A program made the position numbers and the translations under genes. Below, piece by piece: positions 16,598 through 26,165 of a DNA stretch of 64,000 bases (positions within the stretch are counted from its first letter, which is position 1; the number at the start of each line of letters is the position of its first letter). The stretch spans positions 1-64,000 of the forward strand of contig JBFWUF010000032.1 of NCBI GenBank assembly GCA_050247435.1, written 5' to 3'. The DNA is from JAJVID01 sp050247435 (GTDB taxonomy: Bacteria > Acidobacteriota > Blastocatellia > RBC074). The notes beneath the pieces were generated by a model that saw nothing but the letters and a program-made list of their open reading frames with translations, made no database searches and was not told the origin of the DNA.

Positions 16598-17995
16598 ATG
16601 CGCAAAGTTTTCCTCAGCTCCACGTCGAAGGACTTATTTGAATATCGTGAAGCCGTCGCGAAAGCGATTCACGGCCTCGACGACTACCATTGCGTGCGGA
16701 TGGAAGATTTCGGAGCGCGCGATCAACCAGCCCTGGAATTTTGCCGGAGCAAAGTCCGTGAATGCGATCTCTTCGTGGGCATCCTCGGATTGCTTTACGG
16801 CAGCCGCCCGGAAGGCGGCGATCTGTCATACACCGAAGATGAATACGTCACGGCCATTCAGGCTGCGATCCCGCGGCTAATGTTCGTTTCGCCCGAAAAT
16901 TTCAACGTCCCCGGCACGCTGCGTGAATCGGACGAAATGTGGCGTCTTCAACAAGCCTTCCGCGGCCGCGTAAACAAAGATCAAATCCGCGCCACGTTCA
17001 GCGATCCCGACGAATTGGCCAGAGCCGTCGTCAGCGCGATCTACAACTGGGAGAAGACGCACCGCTCTTCGGACAGCGAAGCAGGTTCAACCTCCAGTCC
17101 CGATAGGCGTCCGCGCCCGTCGCAGGAACGCGGCCCGAACCTCGGATCGCTAGTGACGCGGATGTGCGACCGCAAGGCCCAGGAGGAGGATTTCGCGGAC
17201 TTCTTTCGCGAGCAGCTCAAAGGTCGGCGAGGCGCTCCGCAAATTTTCCTGATCCACGGAGAAGAGAGCGAGTGCCCGTGGAGCCTGGTTGATCGGCTGA
17301 GCCGGACTCGTCTTCAGGATTACGCGCATCACCGCTGGGGCGAACAGCACGGCGTCGTCACCGAAAAGATCGTCGAATGGATATACGAAGGCGCGCTGGA
17401 TGAGCGGCAGGAGCGATTGATCGCGCGGCTCTTCACGCAATTCGACCGCAATTACGAATACCGGAGCGGCGATTTTTCTGCCTCGGCTTTCGCCAGATTC
17501 AGCTCCTCGATGATTGATCCGATGGTCGTCATCCGCCACGACATTCGCGCCGCCCGGTTGGACAAGCCGGCGAAAAGTTTTCTGGAACGCTACCTGCGAT
17601 TTTGGGACGAGGTAGGAAGCAATTCGCCCAAACCACAGTTCATCATTTTTCTGACGATCATCCACTCCGCTCAGGAGAGCGGCTGGAAAAACTGGCTCGG
17701 CTTGTCCGGATCCGACAAGAAGCAGGTCGTAAGAGAGTTGGAAGAGATAACCGCCGCTCGGCGGAAAGAGTCGAAGAGCATGGCTCCCACGCTGCTGCTC
17801 AAAGAGCTTGCCTGCGTGTCGCGCGACGACGTGATGGACTGGTTCAGTCTGAACAGAATCTACGACGACGTGAAGCTGTGGCAGAGCAAATGCCTGGCGA
17901 TGTTCAAAAACAGCGACTGTCTGAGCATGGCCGAAATTGAACACGAGTTGAAGTTGATCCACCGCGAATTCATCGAGCAAAGGGGATACGTATGA
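16598..17995 (+). CDS. DUF4062 protein with probable inactive STAND domain
   Basis: 465 residues. The N-terminal 140 residues are a DUF4062 domain (RKVFLSSTSKDLFEYREAV at the start, then CDLFVGILGLLYGS), a TIR-like Rossmann fold found in conflict proteins. After a Ser/Pro-rich linker (about 152-185), residues about 190-460 resemble the iSTAND domain: CDRKAQEEDFADFF, then FLIHGEESECPWSLVDRL where an active STAND NTPase would have a Walker A loop. The P-loop is absent. The ATG at 16598 is chosen because the frame upstream only reads through a repeat. It overlaps the MoxR gene by four bases (ATGA). It probably senses or transmits a signal to the ATPase. Confidence 0.78.
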   Translation: MRKVFLSSTSKDLFEYREAVAKAIHGLDDYHCVRMEDFGARDQPALEFCRSKVRECDLFVGILGLLYGSRPEGGDLSYTEDEYVTAIQAAIPRLMFVSPENFNVPGTLRESDEMWRLQQAFRGRVNKDQIRATFSDPDELARAVVSAIYNWEKTHRSSDSEAGSTSSPDRRPRPSQERGPNLGSLVTRMCDRKAQEEDFADFFREQLKGRRGAPQIFLIHGEESECPWSLVDRLSRTRLQDYAHHRWGEQHGVVTEKIVEWIYEGALDERQERLIARLFTQFDRNYEYRSGDFSASAFARFSSSMIDPMVVIRHDIRAARLDKPAKSFLERYLRFWDEVGSNSPKPQFIIFLTIIHSAQESGWKNWLGLSGSDKKQVVRELEEITAARRKESKSMAPTLLLKELACVSRDDVMDWFSLNRIYDDVKLWQSKCLAMFKNSDCLSMAEIEHELKLIHREFIEQRGYV

Positions 17996-18993
17996 GCGAC
18001 GATAACGATTTCCGGCTGTATCTGGGCGCGGGCGACGGCGAGACGCTTTTATCCAGAAACCTGCGGTTGCCGCTGTTCGAGAGATCGAAAGGGCTTGACG
18101 ACCCCGCCGGCTACATCGCCGAAAGAGGTTTGCGTGACGCGGTCAACGTGGCTTTGGCGTTGGGACAGCCGCTGCTGCTGACTGGTGAACCCGGAACCGG
18201 AAAAACGCAGTTGGCCGTCAGCCTGGCTTACGAACTCGGGTTGCCCTCGCCGCTGGTCTTCAACGTCAAAACCACGTCGGGCGCGAAAGACCTCTTTTAC
18301 CGCTACGACGCGCTGCGTCACTTTCACGAATCGCAGTTCAAGAAGGAGCGGATCGAAATCGAGGATTACATCAGCTACGAAGCGTTCGGCCTCGCCGTGC
18401 TGCTCTCGATGGAATCGCAAAAGGCCGATCAGCTTCTGCCCGCGAGCCTGCGCGGCAAAGGCCCGACATGCTCGGTCGTGCTGATTGACGAGATTGACAA
18501 GGCCCCGCGCGATCTGCCCAACGACGTGCTCAACGAGATCGAAAGCATGTCGTTCGCAGTGAAAGAGACTGGCAGGAGCTTTGAATCAGACTCGCGCTAC
18601 CGGCCGATCCTGGTCCTGACTAGCAACTCCGAGAAGAATTTGCCGGATGCGTTCCTGCGCCGCTGCGTCTTCTATCACATCTCTTTCCCCGACGCGGATC
18701 GGCTGAAGCAGATTGTGCAGCGGCGATTGAGCCAGACCAGCGCGTTCACGCCCGAAATGCTCGATCACGCCGTGCGCCACTTCGAAGAGATCCGCGAGAT
18801 GGGATTGAAGAAGCCACCGGCGACAGCGGAGTTTCTGGGCTGGGTGCGAATTCTCCAAAAGGTCGAGATTGACGTAAAAAATCCGGAGCCGGGTCAGGCC
18901 GAAGCGCTCGCGTTCAGCTACGCCACGCTGGCGAAGACCAAAGAGGATTTCGAGCGATTGCGGCAGACGTTTATCGAACCAATCACGGAATAA
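17992..18993 (+). CDS. MoxR-family AAA+ ATPase
   Basis: A 333-residue MoxR ATPase. Walker A GEPGTGKT is at 65-72, Walker B LIDEID near 164-169, and sensor LTSNSEK with a following arginine (LRRC) near 209-222. A C-terminal helical lid follows. MoxR proteins usually remodel or activate targets with a vWA partner; here the vWA-like protein is the next gene. The four-base overlap with the DUF4062-iSTAND gene and the 16-base gap to the next gene show a single operon. Confidence 0.92.
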   Translation: MSDDNDFRLYLGAGDGETLLSRNLRLPLFERSKGLDDPAGYIAERGLRDAVNVALALGQPLLLTGEPGTGKTQLAVSLAYELGLPSPLVFNVKTTSGAKDLFYRYDALRHFHESQFKKERIEIEDYISYEAFGLAVLLSMESQKADQLLPASLRGKGPTCSVVLIDEIDKAPRDLPNDVLNEIESMSFAVKETGRSFESDSRYRPILVLTSNSEKNLPDAFLRRCVFYHISFPDADRLKQIVQRRLSQTSAFTPEMLDHAVRHFEEIREMGLKKPPATAEFLGWVRILQKVEIDVKNPEPGQAEALAFSYATLAKTKEDFERLRQTFIEPITE

Positions 18994-19009
18994 ACAATCA
19001 AACGAAACA

Positions 19010-22000
19010 GTGGCCACCCCTTCCCGACAACTCGGCCCGCTGGCTTTCGGCGATTTCCTCGATCATCTGCGCCGCCAGGGATTCACCATCGGCGTTGATC
19101 ACCATCTGCGCCTGCAACGGCTGCTCACGACGCTCAGCGGGCGTTGCGCTCCGCAAGACCTGAAGACGCTGCTCTGCCCCGTTTTCGCCACCAGCGAGAA
19201 AGAGCAGCAATTGTTCCATCGCGCGTTTGATTCGTACTTCGATCTGTTTCAGGCTCCCGCTGAACCTGAGCGAAAGATTTCTTTTGCTCCAATCGCCGAT
19301 GGCGGACGGGAAGAACTGGTCGCAACTCCGGGCAAGTCGGGATGGCGCTCTCCGCTCGGCTACACCGTTCTCGCCATCCTGCTCACCACGTTGGCCGTCT
19401 TTGCCGCGCGCAACCCTGAGGTCAGGAAATGGTTTGCTCCAACTCCCACGCCGACACCGGCCCCATCAGTCGAGCAGCCGTCTTCGCCTGAGCCGTCAAC
19501 ATCAACCTCAACCGCGCCGTCATTGGAGGTTTCGCCGCCCGAAACAGTCTCCCCGCCAACCCCGGAACCGACTCCGCAACAACCGGAACAGAGCGTGACA
19601 GATTTTGTCATTAAGCATCGGAACGCAATCCGCATCGCGGCTGTCGCCATTCCGCTGCTCTGTTTTTTGATTTACGAACTGATTCGATACCGCCGCCGCA
19701 AATTGATTCTCGAAAGAGCGCGTGGCCGCAAACCGCCGCGCACGTGGCCGATTGCCGTGCAGGCGCCGGACCTGAAAGATTACCGCTCGGAACGATTTTA
19801 CAGAGCCGCTCGCGGGTTGCGCCGCCGGCAGGTCGGCGAATTCCACCGTCTGGATGTGGCGCGCACAATTGCCGCCACCATCGAAGCGCGAGGTTATCCG
19901 AACTTCCGCTACCGCCCCGACAGCCGCGTGCCTGAATATCTGATCCTGATTGACCGCGCTTCGTGGCGCGATCATCAGGCCGCGTTGTTCGACGCTCTGG
20001 CGCGGGCGATGGAGCGTGAAGGCCTTTTCGTGCAGCGGTATTTTTACGACGGCGACCCACGCCTCTGCACGGACGATTCGACCAACCACGCCGTTCATCT
20101 GACCGATCTGCAAAAGAAATATCCCTCGCACCGGTTGCTGATCTTCGGCGATGGCGAGAAACTGATTGATCCGGTTTCAGGCAGATTGGCGTCGTGGGCG
20201 GCGCTGCTGCTGGAATGGCCTGACCGCGCCGTGTTGACGCCTGAAGCGCGCCGGGACTTGCGCGAAAAGACGCTGGCCGATCATTTCATCCTGCTGCCGG
20301 CGACGCTCGAAGGTCTCGGCGAATTGGCCGAACGGTTCGATCTGCCGACGGCCACGGAGTTCGATTCGTGGGATCAATACGACGAGCCATTGCCACCCGA
20401 CCCGGAAGGCTCGGTCAAGATCGAAGCTCTGCGCGATTATCTGGGCGAAGAGGCGTTTCAATGGCTGTGCGCCTGCGCGGTCTATCCTGAATTGCATTGG
20501 GATCTGACGCTCCATCTCGGCTCGCTGCCGCGCATGGTCTCCGGCCAAAGCGCATTGATCAGCGAAAAGAATTTGCTCCGGCTGATTCGTCTGCCGTGGT
20601 TTCGGGCGGGTTCGATGCCGGATGAATTGCGATTGCAATTGATCGGCAAGCTTGAGCCGCAGCGCGAACGAGCGGTTCGTTCGGCGATCATCGAACTGTT
20701 GGAGAAGAATCCCGCGCCGCACGGCAGTTTCGCCGCTGACGCGCGCAGACTTGAAATCGCTGCGCAAAGAAGCTGGCTCAGCCGCGACAATCGCCAAGAG
20801 CTTCGACGAGAGGTGAAGGAGATCAGGAAGTTTCCGACAGACGATGTCGTTCGCGATTATGCGCTCGTGCGATTTTTGGAATCAGCGCCGAGTTCGCGGC
20901 TGGCGATGCTGTTGCCGCGACAGTTGCGAAAGACGTTTTACGAAGGCGGCGTTCCGGCTTTGGGAATGAAGAGTGGCGTGAGATTGCTGGCGACGCTGGC
21001 TACAATGACTGCGATTTGGCTCGGCGCAATGGGATTGTTGCCGGGCAAACCAGAATCAAATGATGGGGAAATCTCAGGGAGAGATATCGCCGGTTCGCAA
21101 ACAACTCAAAGCCCGGCGCCCACGACAACGCCGATCACATCGCCAACACTAACGCCAACGCCGACGGCGACTCCCATATCGAACATTCGCCTCAGCATCA
21201 CGCCGGCGTCGCTGGACTTCGGAAGAGTCGCGCTGCTTTCCAACGTGGCGCAGCAGGCGGCGCCGGATCGGGTTTTGCCGTTGACGATCAGAAATACCGG
21301 CAAAGATTCCTACACGATCAGTAGCATTGCCATCGTCGGCAGCCAGCGCGGCGTTTTCGCCGCGGCAGGGAACAACTGCGGCGGCGGCAGCGCCAATTTC
21401 CAAACGAATGAGCGATGCGAGTTTCGGGTCAGGTTCTCTCCGAATACGCTGGGAACTTTCCGCGCCAGGCTGCTCATTAAAGTCTTTGGCTCGGACAAGA
21501 GAGAAAGACAGTGGTCGGCGCCGATAATTGGAATTGGGGGGAATGAGCCGCAATCGGCGGCGCCGACAATCATTAACTTCTCCGCCTCTCCGGCGAACGT
21601 TGTGGCGGGTGAACAAATTACGTTGTGTTACGGAGTGCGGGATGCGGTCGAAGCGCGTATTACTCCTGGCAATATTTATGGCGGGCTTGGCGGCAATAAC
21701 TGCTATGCGGTGGTCGCTCCGAGCGCAAGCGGCTACATCACCTACACGTTGACAGCCAAGGGACGCGATGGCCAGACAGTCAGTCAACAGGCCAGGGTGA
21801 GAGTCAGAAACCTGCTACCCGTGGAGATCATTTACTTCAGGGCTCAACCTGCAACCATCGCACCGGGCGGCAGAGCGCAATTGTGTTATGGAGTGACCAA
21901 CGCGAGAGCCGCTCGCATTGAACCCGATGTGGGAGAAATAAAACCATCCGAGAAGGATTGCGTTTACATTCAGCCGAAGCAAACGACGACTTACACCCTG

Positions 22001-22072
22001 ACGGCTACTGGTCTTGATGGCAAGGCCGAAACCCAACGTTTCACGTTGCGAGTCGGGACGCCTCGGAAGTAG
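19010..22072 (+). CDS. Membrane-anchored degenerate vWA-like protein with Ig-like ectodomains
   Basis: 1020 residues, GTG start. Order: helical N-terminal domain (1-85); membrane segment about 116-134; Pro/Ser/Thr-rich loop about 145-195; membrane segment about 206-226; a Rossmann-like vWA domain about 300-400 (EYLILIDRASWRDHQAALFD); a conserved helical region to 640; a third membrane segment about 655-675; a Thr/Pro linker; then three Ig-like domains (about 729-845, 855-930, 935-1018). The MIDAS pattern DxSxS is altered to D-R-A-S-W, so metal binding is doubtful. Topology from three segments puts the vWA part in the cytoplasm beside MoxR and the Ig-like domains outside. Role inferred: membrane-linked effector or receptor of the DUF4062/MoxR system. 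Confidence 0.75.
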   Translation: MATPSRQLGPLAFGDFLDHLRRQGFTIGVDHHLRLQRLLTTLSGRCAPQDLKTLLCPVFATSEKEQQLFHRAFDSYFDLFQAPAEPERKISFAPIADGGREELVATPGKSGWRSPLGYTVLAILLTTLAVFAARNPEVRKWFAPTPTPTPAPSVEQPSSPEPSTSTSTAPSLEVSPPETVSPPTPEPTPQQPEQSVTDFVIKHRNAIRIAAVAIPLLCFLIYELIRYRRRKLILERARGRKPPRTWPIAVQAPDLKDYRSERFYRAARGLRRRQVGEFHRLDVARTIAATIEARGYPNFRYRPDSRVPEYLILIDRASWRDHQAALFDALARAMEREGLFVQRYFYDGDPRLCTDDSTNHAVHLTDLQKKYPSHRLLIFGDGEKLIDPVSGRLASWAALLLEWPDRAVLTPEARRDLREKTLADHFILLPATLEGLGELAERFDLPTATEFDSWDQYDEPLPPDPEGSVKIEALRDYLGEEAFQWLCACAVYPELHWDLTLHLGSLPRMVSGQSALISEKNLLRLIRLPWFRAGSMPDELRLQLIGKLEPQRERAVRSAIIELLEKNPAPHGSFAADARRLEIAAQRSWLSRDNRQELRREVKEIRKFPTDDVVRDYALVRFLESAPSSRLAMLLPRQLRKTFYEGGVPALGMKSGVRLLATLATMTAIWLGAMGLLPGKPESNDGEISGRDIAGSQTTQSPAPTTTPITSPTLTPTPTATPISNIRLSITPASLDFGRVALLSNVAQQAAPDRVLPLTIRNTGKDSYTISSIAIVGSQRGVFAAAGNNCGGGSANFQTNERCEFRVRFSPNTLGTFRARLLIKVFGSDKRERQWSAPIIGIGGNEPQSAAPTIINFSASPANVVAGEQITLCYGVRDAVEARITPGNIYGGLGGNNCYAVVAPSASGYITYTLTAKGRDGQTVSQQARVRVRNLLPVEIIYFRAQPATIAPGGRAQLCYGVTNARAARIEPDVGEIKPSEKDCVYIQPKQTTTYTLTATGLDGKAETQRFTLRVGTPRK

Positions 22073-22097
22073 CAGGCGAGATCGCTTTTATAGGACA

Positions 22098-22158
22098 AAC
22101 GGCGCGGCGTCCGGGAATCTTCAGATCGTTGTTTCCCGGACACTGCGCCGTTGCCTTT
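22098..22158. terminator. Bidirectional terminator-like hairpin
   Basis: AACGGCGCgGCGTCCGGGA (22098-22116) pairs with TCCCGGACaCTGCGCCGTT (22134-22152), followed by GCCTTTTT on the plus strand. It lies between convergent genes (vWA protein and SYLF protein), as expected for a shared terminator. Confidence 0.8.
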
Positions 22159-22182
22159 TTGAAACGCAATAAAGAGCTTCGA

Positions 22183-22878
22183 TTACCTCCGCCGCTTCGA
22201 GTAACGACCGAGCGTCGTCGGATAGATCTTCACCGTCGCAGGCCCGGCCTTCCTGCCCGTCAACACATCCTGCGCCGTCGCGCCCGCGCCATAGGTGTCT
22301 TTCATATCGCTGTCGTCGAGCGAAATGACAGTGCCTTTGAGTTCGAGGCCGGCGAACAACCCCTTGCTGCGCGAGTAAGAAAGAATCTGCGCGGTGAGTC
22401 TCAGGTCGGTTGCGGCGCCCGCCTGACGTCCGACAGGCCCAGCGGCGACCGAGGCGTCACCGCCCATCTCGAACTTGCTCTTGAGCAGGCTGTTCATCCC
22501 GTCGTCGCCGATGAAGAGCAGGACGAAGTCGGTGGCTTGCGCGCCGATCTGCAATCCGAAGCTGCCGCCTTTCATGTTGAAGTAGGCCGGGTTGCTCCAG
22601 CCTCTGGCGGTGCGGCAACTGGCCACGCCGCGCCCGCCGCGTCCGCCAACGACAAAGCCGGCTTTGATGACCTGCGGGAAGACGGCTATGCACTTGGCCT
22701 TGTCCAGCACGGTTGCGGGGATCGCCTTGTCAGGCGCGGCCATGATTTCCTGGAAAACTTTGGCCGATTTTGCAGCCTGTTTCGCCGAGTCTTCCGCGTC
22801 TCTGGCGTAGACGGACGCGCCCGCGACGATTGAAAGACAGAGTGCGGCGATGAAGGTATTGATAAGTTTTTGTTTCAT
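22183..22878 (-). CDS. SYLF (YSC84-like) lipid-binding protein, exported
   Basis: 231 residues with a signal peptide (MKQKLINTFIAALCLSIVAGASVYA). The SYLF domain follows: IPATVLDKAKCIAVFPQV, GFVVGGRGGRGV and GLQIGAQATDFVLLF are the family signatures. Eukaryotic SYLF proteins bind phosphoinositides; bacterial forms are periplasmic or surface proteins of unknown function. It is monocistronic, with a terminator-like hairpin downstream. The 166-base interval on its 5' side shows no gene. Confidence 0.9.
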   Translation of the reverse strand: MKQKLINTFIAALCLSIVAGASVYARDAEDSAKQAAKSAKVFQEIMAAPDKAIPATVLDKAKCIAVFPQVIKAGFVVGGRGGRGVASCRTARGWSNPAYFNMKGGSFGLQIGAQATDFVLLFIGDDGMNSLLKSKFEMGGDASVAAGPVGRQAGAATDLRLTAQILSYSRSKGLFAGLELKGTVISLDDSDMKDTYGAGATAQDVLTGRKAGPATVKIYPTTLGRYSKRRR

Positions 22879-23044
22879 GTGTCCTCCGGTTTGATGATTG
22901 GAAAATTGAAAAGGTGTTGAGCGCCGCTAGCTGTGTGGGGAGCTAACGGGGCGGATTTTCTCAGAAGAGTAGCGGCAAGTAAATGCGGTGATATTGAGCG
23001 CGCGTGAGCAGGCGGTGATCACGCGGCGAGTTGACCGCGCTTGT

Positions 23045-24229
23045 TCACACGAGGTGATCGGATGCTTCGTAAACCACCGCGCCAGCGCGAATCGTGTGTG
23101 ACACGGAAAAATCAGGATTCAAGATTGCAAGATCGGCGTCTTTGCCCGCGGCGATTGATCCTTTGCGGTCAGCTACTCCGCAGGCTTTCGCAGGCGCCAT
23201 CGCCGCCGTGTGCGCCGCGTCAATCAAACTCATTCCGGTGAAAGCCATCGCGTTGCTGATCGCGCGGTTCATAGTCAGCACCGACCCAGCGATGGTCACG
23301 CCGTCCATCAATGTGCAGAGCGGCCCTCGCACCCGAATCTGGAAATCGCCGAGCGTGTATTCGCCGTCGCCCACGCCTTGCGCGGCGGTTGCGTCGGTAA
23401 TCAGCGCCATCGCGTCGCGCCCTTTCGCCTTCCAGGCCAGCGAAACCATTCGCGGGTTGACGTGAACTCCGTCGCAGATCATCTCCGCGCAAATTCCAGG
23501 CTCGTTCAACACCGCCGAAGCCAGCCCCGGTTTGCGATGATGGACGCCCGACATCGCGTTGAACAGATGTGTGGCGCGCGTCGCTCCGGCTTCGATTGCG
23601 GCAAGCGCCGTGTCGTAATCGGCTTCAGAGTGGCCGACCGAAGGCTCGACGCCCGCATTCTTCAACATTCGGATCATCTCCATCGCGCCGGGCAGTTCGG
23701 GCGCGATGGTCATGATTTTGATCTGGCCGGCAGCCGCGTCGAGCAGTTGATTTAGTTCGTCGAAGTTCGGATCGCGGATGCCCCATTCGGGCTGCGCGCC
23801 TTTGAATTTTGGGTTGATGTACGGGCCTTCGATGTGCAGGCCGAGAATTTCAGCGGCAGGCTCGTTGCCGTTTTCCGCCGCGATTGTGTCTTCGACGGCG
23901 CGCATCAACTCTTCGTGGCGCGCGGCGATGGTCGTGGCGAGAAAGCCGGTCGCGCCGAATTTGAGCAGCGCGCGCGAGATTCGCCTGATGCCTTCCGCGC
24001 CGTTGGCCATCACGTCGTCGCCGCCGCTGCCGTGAAAGTGCGTGTCAATGAAGCCGGGCATCACGGTTTTGCCGCGAGCGTTGATGATTTGCGATCCCGG
24101 CTCAGGCTCGGCGTCTTTTGATGACCCGACGAATTTGATCTTCGCGTCTTCGCAGAGCACGACGCCGTCTTCGATGATTGCATTCGGCGTGACGACATTG
24201 GGGCCGACGATTGCCAGACGATTGGCCAT
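23045..24229 (-). CDS. nagA: N-acetylglucosamine-6-phosphate deacetylase
   Basis: A 394-residue amidohydrolase. The metal-binding HxH is H64-x-H66 in PGFIDTHFHGSGGDD, and GLHIEGPYINPKFKGAQ and GHSEADYDTA are typical NagA segments. It removes the acetyl group from GlcNAc-6-phosphate for amino-sugar recycling. No nagB, kinase or transporter is next to it; the divergent neighbour is a CstA-type transporter. The length is normal. Confidence 0.95.
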   Translation of the reverse strand: MANRLAIVGPNVVTPNAIIEDGVVLCEDAKIKFVGSSKDAEPEPGSQIINARGKTVMPGFIDTHFHGSGGDDVMANGAEGIRRISRALLKFGATGFLATTIAARHEELMRAVEDTIAAENGNEPAAEILGLHIEGPYINPKFKGAQPEWGIRDPNFDELNQLLDAAAGQIKIMTIAPELPGAMEMIRMLKNAGVEPSVGHSEADYDTALAAIEAGATRATHLFNAMSGVHHRKPGLASAVLNEPGICAEMICDGVHVNPRMVSLAWKAKGRDAMALITDATAAQGVGDGEYTLGDFQIRVRGPLCTLMDGVTIAGSVLTMNRAISNAMAFTGMSLIDAAHTAAMAPAKACGVADRKGSIAAGKDADLAILNPDFSVSHTIRAGAVVYEASDHLV

Positions 24230-24466
24230 TAGTGATCTACCTCTGGAAACTAAAGTTATTGTTGCAGTGAAATGTGTGGCAATAATGGCGCCTGCGTTCG
24301 AGCTTGTAAATCCGATTCAAGACCACGGCCAGCCGGATTGGAGAATCTTCGCCGGATAGCGCAACGCTTGAAGCGGATGGGCATGGATGCTAGCATCCGG
24401 CGCACAATTCACGCACGCAAAGAATTCCACCTGCTGGCGCATAAAATTGATTCAAGGAGAAAATCA

Positions 24467-26149
24467 ATGAGTCTGCCCTTGTTAGCTCTCTGCTTCCTCA
24501 CCTTGTTGGTGGTGGCTTATCGTCTTTACGGCGGTTGGGTAGCGCGCCAGTTCATGCTTGATGACCAACTCGCAACCCCGGCGCACCAGAAGAACGACGG
24601 GGTTGATTACGTTCCGACATCGAAGTTTTATCTCTTCGCGCAGCATTTTTCGGCCATCGCCGCCGCCGGGCCGATTGCCGGGCCGATTCTCGCCTGCCAG
24701 GTCTGGGGATGGGGCCCGTGTCTGCTGTGGATCGGTCTTGGAGTTGTGTTGATCGGCGCGGTGCATGATTTCAGCAGTCTGGCCGCTTCGGTTCGGCATG
24801 GCGCGCGTTCGGTCGCTGAAATCACGCGCGAGCATCTTGGGTCGCGCGCGGGACGGGCGATGATGGCCTTCATCTGGATCGCGCTCGTATACGTCATCGT
24901 CGCATTCGCCGACATCACCGCCGGGAGCTTCACCGGCGTGACTGAAGAGCTTGCCGGCGCGCAGGTAAAATTCAATCCGGGCGGCGCGGTCGCGGCGGCG
25001 AGCATTATGTACCTGCTGCTGGCCCTCGCGCTCGGACTCGTGCAGCGTTATCTGAATCCGCCGCTGTGGCTGGTTACTGTGATCTTTGTTCCGGCGACGC
25101 TGGGGCTGTCGTGGCTGGGGACAAAGATTTCGACCTGGTTGATTCTAGATCTGAAGACGTGGGGGCTGTTGATCATCGCCTACTGTTTCGTGGCCTCGAT
25201 GGCGCCGGTCTGGCTGCTGTTGCAGCCGCGCGGTTATCTGGGCGGTTTTGTCCTCTATCTTGCGTTGGCGCTGGGCGTGATCGGGATTTTCTTCGGCGGT
25301 TACGAGATCAAACAGCCGATGTTCAAAACCTGGGATTCGGGGACGATGACCGGGGCGCTTTTCCCGTTCCTGTTTGTGACCATCGCGTGCGGCGCGTGTT
25401 CGGGCTTCCACGGCCTGGTCTGTTCGGGCACGACCTCCAAACAAGTTGACCGCGAATCGCATATGCAATCGGTGGGTTACGGCGCAATGTTGGCCGAAGG
25501 CTTCGTCGCGCTCATCGCGCTGGTGACGATTATGATCGTGGCCTCGGGCGACATCGCGGGCCTGCGGCCCGGCACGATTTACGGCAACGGCATCGGGCGG
25601 TTTATGACGCTGATCGTCGGCCAGGAGAATCTGCAATTTGCGATCACCTTCGGCGCGATGGCGTTTTCGACCTTCGTCTTCGACACGCTCGACGTTTCGG
25701 CGCGGCTGGGGCGGTACATCATCCAGGAATTGTTCAACTGGCGCACGCGTGCGAGCGCCGCCTTTGGCGCCTTTATCACTCTGTTGCTGCCGGCCTATAT
25801 CTTGTGGGTCTCGCAGGAAGGGGCGTTTCTGAAATTCTGGACGCTGTTCGGCGCGTCGAATCAGTTGCTGGCGGCGTTGACGCTGCTGGCGATCACGTTC
25901 TGGCTGTATCAGGCGCGGCGGCGCATCTGGTTCACACTCTTCCCGATGCTCTTCGTGTTGACGATCACGCTCTGGTCACTGGCGAAACTGACCATAGCCA
26001 ATTTCCGCGCGGCTCAAGGGATGGATGTGGCGATGATGAACGGGTTGGCGGCTGCCGCTTTGATCCTGCTGGCGATCTTCCTGGTCGTGACGGCGCTGGT
26101 TAAGCTGCGCGGGGAGCGCAAAGGGTCGCTTGTGCCAGAGGTTGCCTGA
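24467..26149 (+). CDS. cstA: CstA-family carbon starvation / peptide transporter
   Basis: About 560 residues with many membrane segments. Family signatures include FAQHFSAIAAAGPIAGPILA and GWGPCLLWIGLGVVLIGAVHDF. The ATG at 24467 is preferred: AAGGAGA lies at 24454-24460 and the upstream frame lacks the family sequence. CstA-type carriers import pyruvate or peptides during carbon limitation. The 237-base region before it, divergent from nagA, shows no clear promoter motif. Confidence 0.93.
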   Translation: MSLPLLALCFLTLLVVAYRLYGGWVARQFMLDDQLATPAHQKNDGVDYVPTSKFYLFAQHFSAIAAAGPIAGPILACQVWGWGPCLLWIGLGVVLIGAVHDFSSLAASVRHGARSVAEITREHLGSRAGRAMMAFIWIALVYVIVAFADITAGSFTGVTEELAGAQVKFNPGGAVAAASIMYLLLALALGLVQRYLNPPLWLVTVIFVPATLGLSWLGTKISTWLILDLKTWGLLIIAYCFVASMAPVWLLLQPRGYLGGFVLYLALALGVIGIFFGGYEIKQPMFKTWDSGTMTGALFPFLFVTIACGACSGFHGLVCSGTTSKQVDRESHMQSVGYGAMLAEGFVALIALVTIMIVASGDIAGLRPGTIYGNGIGRFMTLIVGQENLQFAITFGAMAFSTFVFDTLDVSARLGRYIIQELFNWRTRASAAFGAFITLLLPAYILWVSQEGAFLKFWTLFGASNQLLAALTLLAITFWLYQARRRIWFTLFPMLFVLTITLWSLAKLTIANFRAAQGMDVAMMNGLAAAALILLAIFLVVTALVKLRGERKGSLVPEVA

Positions 26150-26165
26150 ACGAAGACTCTGTTTC

